Assembly (NCBI GenBank): GCA_030435675.1
Contig: CM059625.1
Span: forward strand, 15,996,001-16,060,000
Direction: 5' to 3'
DNA from: Steinernema hermaphroditum
Lineage: Eukaryota > Nematoda > Chromadorea > Rhabditida > Steinernematidae
Length of the DNA stretch: 64,000 nt
Shown: in pieces, positions 60,466 through 64,000 of the stretch
Position numbering within the stretch: the stretch's first letter is position 1
Layout of the letters: every line of letters begins with the position of its first letter
Notes under the pieces: generated by a model
The model's input: only the letters and a program-made list of their open reading frames with translations
The model's database searches: none
What the model was told of the DNA's origin: nothing
Position numbers and translations under genes: made by a program

Positions 60466-60749
60466 CTACAACATTTTAACAACGGTCCGGGCTTCGGGCT
60501 GGCCTCCCTCTAAGTAGACCGTCGTGGTCACTGATAAACGGCTGGTACTCCCGTCTGCCGCTGTGACCCGCAATGTGACCCAACGGGTATACGCATAAGG
60601 GAGGGCGTTCAGCTGACCAGTCTGCTCGGTCTCAATCATGGCCTGAAATAAAACATGTAATGAACGGACGAATACGGAGATACACACGACAAGAAAAGCG
60701 GGCACAGCACGGAAAGCAGAAGTTGGCGAATGACGCGGTCTCCTGTCAT
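60466..60749 (-). CDS. Small secreted protein of unknown function
   Basis: Two exons on the - strand, 60749..60684 and 60642..60466, joined in phase 0 by a 41-nt intron (TCGTGT|GTATCTCC ... TTTCAG|GCC), give 80 aa. Exon 1 is almost exactly a signal peptide (MTGDRVIRQLLLSVLCPLFL). Exon 2 encodes a mature chain of about 58 residues with no cysteines, starting IETEQTG, with LPYAYTRWVTLRVT and an alternating hydrophobic pattern suggesting beta strands. A related exon lies 4.6 kb away at 55873. I do not recognise the family. Confidence 0.5.
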
Positions 60750-60911
60750 TCTGTCTGCTCCGTGTCTGAGACGTCTGAGACGACTCTGTGCCATATCGCT
60801 GGTTTCTCGAAAAGGATGTGATCAGTCATGTTGCAGTGGTTTTAGCGCTGCCAGGTACTGCAGCCGGCGAGGGTCCGATTCCTGTCAGTGGCCGTAGTTC
60901 ATGATTCATTA
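60750..60911. other. Short gap before a Tc3-like element
   Basis: Upstream sequence of the small secreted gene. Nothing else seen. Confidence 0.3.
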
Positions 60912-60913
60912 TA

Positions 60914-62501
60914 CACTGCAGCGCAAAGCTATAGGGTCACCCCGGTGTGTTTCTGGCTCTGTCACTTTCCGCAGCTTCCCGGAGAAACCGGCATGCGCAT
61001 GTAATAGACCGTCCACGGAAACGCAGGGAATGCCACTTTCCCCGGAAACACATGCACTCATTAGGGGGCTACGGCAGGTAGAACTTTCCAGGGTACCGTT
61101 TTACCTATGCAAAATTATAGGGTCACTTCCGTATTTCGCGTGAATTTCGCTATTTTCCTCGCGTTTTTTTGCCTGTTTTCTTTTAATTGACTTCTATTTA
61201 GATGTTTATCAACCGTGCCGCGCGGAACGAAGCTCCCGGAAGAGGAAAAGGCGGCAATTTCAGCGCTTTACAAGACCGCATCCTCGATTCATCGGATCGG
61301 CTCCGAAGTCCACCGAAACCAGCACGTGGAGTGCCAATTCTTGCTTCTAGTAAACGTGTAGGGCTCTGTAATAGGGAAGTCGCGCTCGCCGGTCGTAGCT
61401 GCGCGCGAGAAGCACTTGATAGCGCGCATTGGTTTCATGTCTACGATAGATTGGAAGAAGTTCGTGAAGAATTCTGTAGAATTTGCACTTGAATTGCTGT
61501 CGAAGTGCAATGAATCGGGTGCGAAGCGGAAGTCAGTGGTCACGCAGCACGTTTTGATAATCATTTGAACCGATTTGCGTTGAAACGGGAGCGCTTCAGA
61601 GCTTCCCAAACGAACTGAACGCGATCCAAATCGGTACGCTTCCACAGCTGAAGTTTCCTCCGCAGAATGGACGTTCTTCTCGTTCCAAACACTTCGAAAT
61701 GTATTCTTCCGTCCAGAAAGCGCTGTTCCATCTGTTCGGATCCGAAACAAACACCTGAAATTGAAAAAATCAAGATCATTCATCAGTTCACATTTGCATA
61801 CCTGTGTCCAGACTCGACTCAGATTGTTTCTGGCGTAGTCCAAACGATGCATCTTCTGGGCGGCGGTCAAACACGGCGCATTCGATCGTTCATTGTTCCA
61901 GCGTGCATTCCACACCTGATTTGCAACTGCAAATTCTACAGAATTCTTCACGAACTTCTTCCAATCTATCGTAGACATGGAACCAATGCACGCTATCAAG
62001 TGCTTCTCGCGCGCAGCTACGACCGGCGAGCGCGACTTCCCTATTACAGAGCCCTACACGTTTACTAGAAGCAAGAATTGGCACTCCACGTGCTGGTTTC
62101 GGTGGACTTGGGAGCCGATCCGATGAATCGAGGATGCGGTCTTGTAAAGCGCTGAAATTGCCGCCTTTTCCTCTTCCGGGAGCTTCGTTCCGCGCGGCAC
62201 GGTTGATAAACATCTAAATAGAAGTCAATTAAAAGAAAACAGGCAAAAAAACGCGAGGAAAATAGCGAAATTCACGCGAAATACGGAAGTGACCCTATAA
62301 TTTTGCATAGGTAAAACGGTACCCTGGAAAGTTCTACCTGCCGTAGCCCCCTAATGAGTGCATGTGTTTCCGGGGAAAGTGGCATTCCCTGCGTTTCCGT
62401 GGACGGTCTACCACATGCGCATGCCGGTTTCTCCGGGAAGCTGCGGAAAGTGACAGAGCCAGAAACACACCGGGGTGACCCTATAGCTTTGCGCTGCAGT
62501 G
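60914..62501 (-). mobile_element. Non-autonomous Tc3-like element with 574-bp inverted arms
   Basis: The ends CACTGCAGCGCAAAGCTATA and its reverse complement are flanked by TA on both sides (60912..60913, 62502..62503), the target duplication of Tc1/mariner elements. The arms 60914..61487 and 61928..62501 are equal in length and nearly identical. Each arm carries the transposase start (FINRAARNEAPGRGKGG... in the wrong frame, degenerate). On the - strand the interior continues into a Tc3-like segment, CLTAAQKMHRLDYARNNLSR then VWTQ and an intron. Tc3 has LLSADHKLKRLEFAKNNMG at this point. The catalytic D,D domain is cut off where the left arm begins, so it cannot encode a full transposase. 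Confidence 0.75.
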
Positions 62502-62964
62502 TATTTAATGTATCTAATAGTCTCTTTTTGTATTTCGCTGCAGAAAACATGTCGGAAAATTAGGAAAAGGATAACTCTTTGCGCAGCGTCGTTTCGAACC
62601 ATTTTTGTGGCCATTGCGACGAATTCCTGCAATCCTTCCGCAATTTTAGATTTGATTGAACATACCCTCAAAAATTGCTGAAGGCCATTTAATTGAGATA
62701 TGCTATTCATGTCATAATCTACGAGAGAAGCCGTGTGATTCCTATTACCCAGTTGTTTGACGCTGACGGGAGTCAGTTCTCTTTAATTTCTCAATATTTA
62801 GTGCAGTTGCCTACCATCTGTGTCTCAGCTCCACATTATTCCGTTCCCTGTGCCCTCGGTCATACTTACTTACGTCTCTTTCGGAAGATCGGCTTCTTTG
62901 CCGGTCGCTCTTATTCCCATCACATTTGTAAGCGATCTCGAGAAGAACACCGTGTTCTTACTAC
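62502..62964. other. Gap between two Tc3-like elements
   Basis: No gene or repeat recognised. Confidence 0.3.
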
Positions 62965-62966
62965 TA

Positions 62967-64000
62967 CACTGCAGCGCAAAGCTATAGGGTCACCCCGCTG
63001 TGTTTCTGGTTCTATCACTTTCCACAGCTGCCTGGGGAAACCAGCATGCGTACGTGGTAGACCATTCACTGAAACACAGGGAACGCCACTTTCCCCGGAA
63101 ACACATGCACACATTAGGGGGCTACGGAAGGTAGAACTTTCCAGGGTGCCGCTGCACCTGTGCAAAATTATAGGGTCACTTCCATATTTCGCGTTCATTT
63201 CGCTGTTTCGCTCGCGTTTTTTTGCCTGTTTTGTTTTAATTCGCTTCTGTTCAGGCATTTATCAACGATGACACGCGGAACGAAGCTTTCGGAAGAGGAA
63301 AACGCGGCGAATTCAGCCTTTCGAAAGACCGGCTACTCGGCTCATCGGATTGCCTCCGAAGTTGACCGAAATCGGCACGTGGTTTGGAAATTTTTGTTTC
63401 TGGTGAACGTGTATGGCTCTGCGTTAGGAAAGGCGCACGCGCAAGTCGTAGTCGCGCGCGAGAAGCGATTGATTGTGCGCGCTGGTTGTATGTCTACGGT
63501 AGATTGTCGGAAGATTCTGGAGAATTTGCAGCTGAATTCATATCGAATCGAAGTGAATCGTGTGTGAATTGCAGGTCGGAGCAATGGAAGATCGAATGCG
63601 CCGTGTTTGACCGCCGCTCAGAAGACGCATCGTCTAGACTACACCAGAAACAACCTGAGTCGAGTCTGGACACAGGTATGCAAATGTGGACTGTTGACTG
63701 ATGACGATTTTCGTAATTTTAGATGCTGTTTTCGCATCGGAGAAGATAGAATGGCGGTAGTCTGGACTAATGCGCGCGATTTGACGCATTTAGAGCAAGA
63801 AGAACGCCGGTTCTGAGGAGGAAACTTCAGCTGTGGAAGTTTACTGATTTGGAGCGCCTTCAGCTCGTCTGTTCAGGTCGTAGGCGCTCCCGTTTCGACG
63901 CAAATCGGTTCAAACGACTGTCAAACGTGCAGTGCGGTCACTGACTTCCGTGTTTCTGTCGATTTCCGGAGCAGCAACTCGAAATTGAGTTGCAAGTTCT
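62967..64000 (+). mobile_element. Second Tc3-like element, runs off the window
   Basis: Starts with CACTGCAGCGCAAAGC after TA (62965..62966). Its 5' region matches the arms of the neighbouring element. The transposase starts at ATG 63268 with MTRGTKLSEEENAANSAF, then YSAHRIASEVDRNRHVVWKF, the first helix-turn-helix of Tc3-type transposases. It decays into frameshifts. TAAQKTHRLDYTRNNLSRVW recurs at 63607, followed by the same intron-like GTATGCAAATGTG. This copy keeps a better start than its neighbour but is not intact. Its right end lies beyond the window. Confidence 0.7.

Noticed and set aside
60870..60890. Box B-like GGTCCGATTCC suggesting a tRNA
   Set aside because: No matching box A or cloverleaf stems upstream at the right spacing.
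61289..61999. 236-codon open frame on the - strand
   Set aside because: It is a read-through of the Tc3-like foldback, running from interior into the opposite arm. Only its TAAQKMHRLDYARNNLSR part reflects a real transposase.
62693..63271. 192-codon open frame on the + strand
   Set aside because: It crosses from unique sequence into the terminal repeat of the second Tc3-like element, so it is not a gene.

Overview
This window looks like nuclear DNA from a nematode, probably of the rhabditid type. Most introns are very short (41-50 nt) with GTAAGT-like donors and TTTCAG-like acceptors. Several genes have an AG acceptor at or just before the start codon, as expected for spliced-leader trans-splicing. 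Gene content agrees: a worm-type (WAGO-like) Argonaute, a TRH-like neuropeptide precursor, a PAN/ZP cuticle-type protein, RAP-1 and Tc-type transposons. I cannot name the species. All gene models were assembled by eye from reading frames, splice sites and phase, and most real exons are shorter than the largest open frames.

Layout. 1.2-1.5 kb (+): a small mitochondrial protein resembling complex I subunit NDUFV3. 2.0-5.6 kb (-): a nine-exon WAGO-type Argonaute of about 1088 aa. 6.3-8.9 kb (-): a GPAT3/4-like glycerol-3-phosphate acyltransferase (ACL-4/5 type). 10.7-11.0 kb (-): two exons of an unrecognised gene. 14.4-19.2 kb (+): RAP-1 GTPase behind a GC-rich leader. 19.2-26.6 kb: no gene seen. 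26.7-30.2 kb (+): a secreted NDNF/Nord-family protein. 32.8-39.8 kb: PAN and ZP exons on opposite strands that fit together exactly if a 1-3 kb block is flipped. The trh-1 neuropeptide gene lies antisense in an intron of the ZP part. 43.3-46.5 kb (-): two related genes of a family I do not recognise. 49.3-52.5 kb (-): a 14-exon SET-domain lysine methyltransferase with a repetitive N-terminus. 55.9 and 60.5 kb (-): two related exons, one belonging to a tiny secreted protein.

From about 41 kb onward the window is rich in repeats. These include a 14-bp minisatellite forming a large hairpin, a PIF/Harbinger-like MITE, a roughly 395-bp repeat with pol III A and B boxes in two inverted copies, two MITEs sharing a TAGGGTTG end, decayed tandem copies of an MPP10-like gene, and two Tc3-like elements with long terminal inverted repeats.

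The genes do not form one pathway. The Argonaute and the SET methyltransferase both belong to classes used in nematode small-RNA and heterochromatin silencing, but they are 44 kb apart and any link is speculative. The most unusual observation is the PAN/ZP gene that appears to have been broken by a local inversion.
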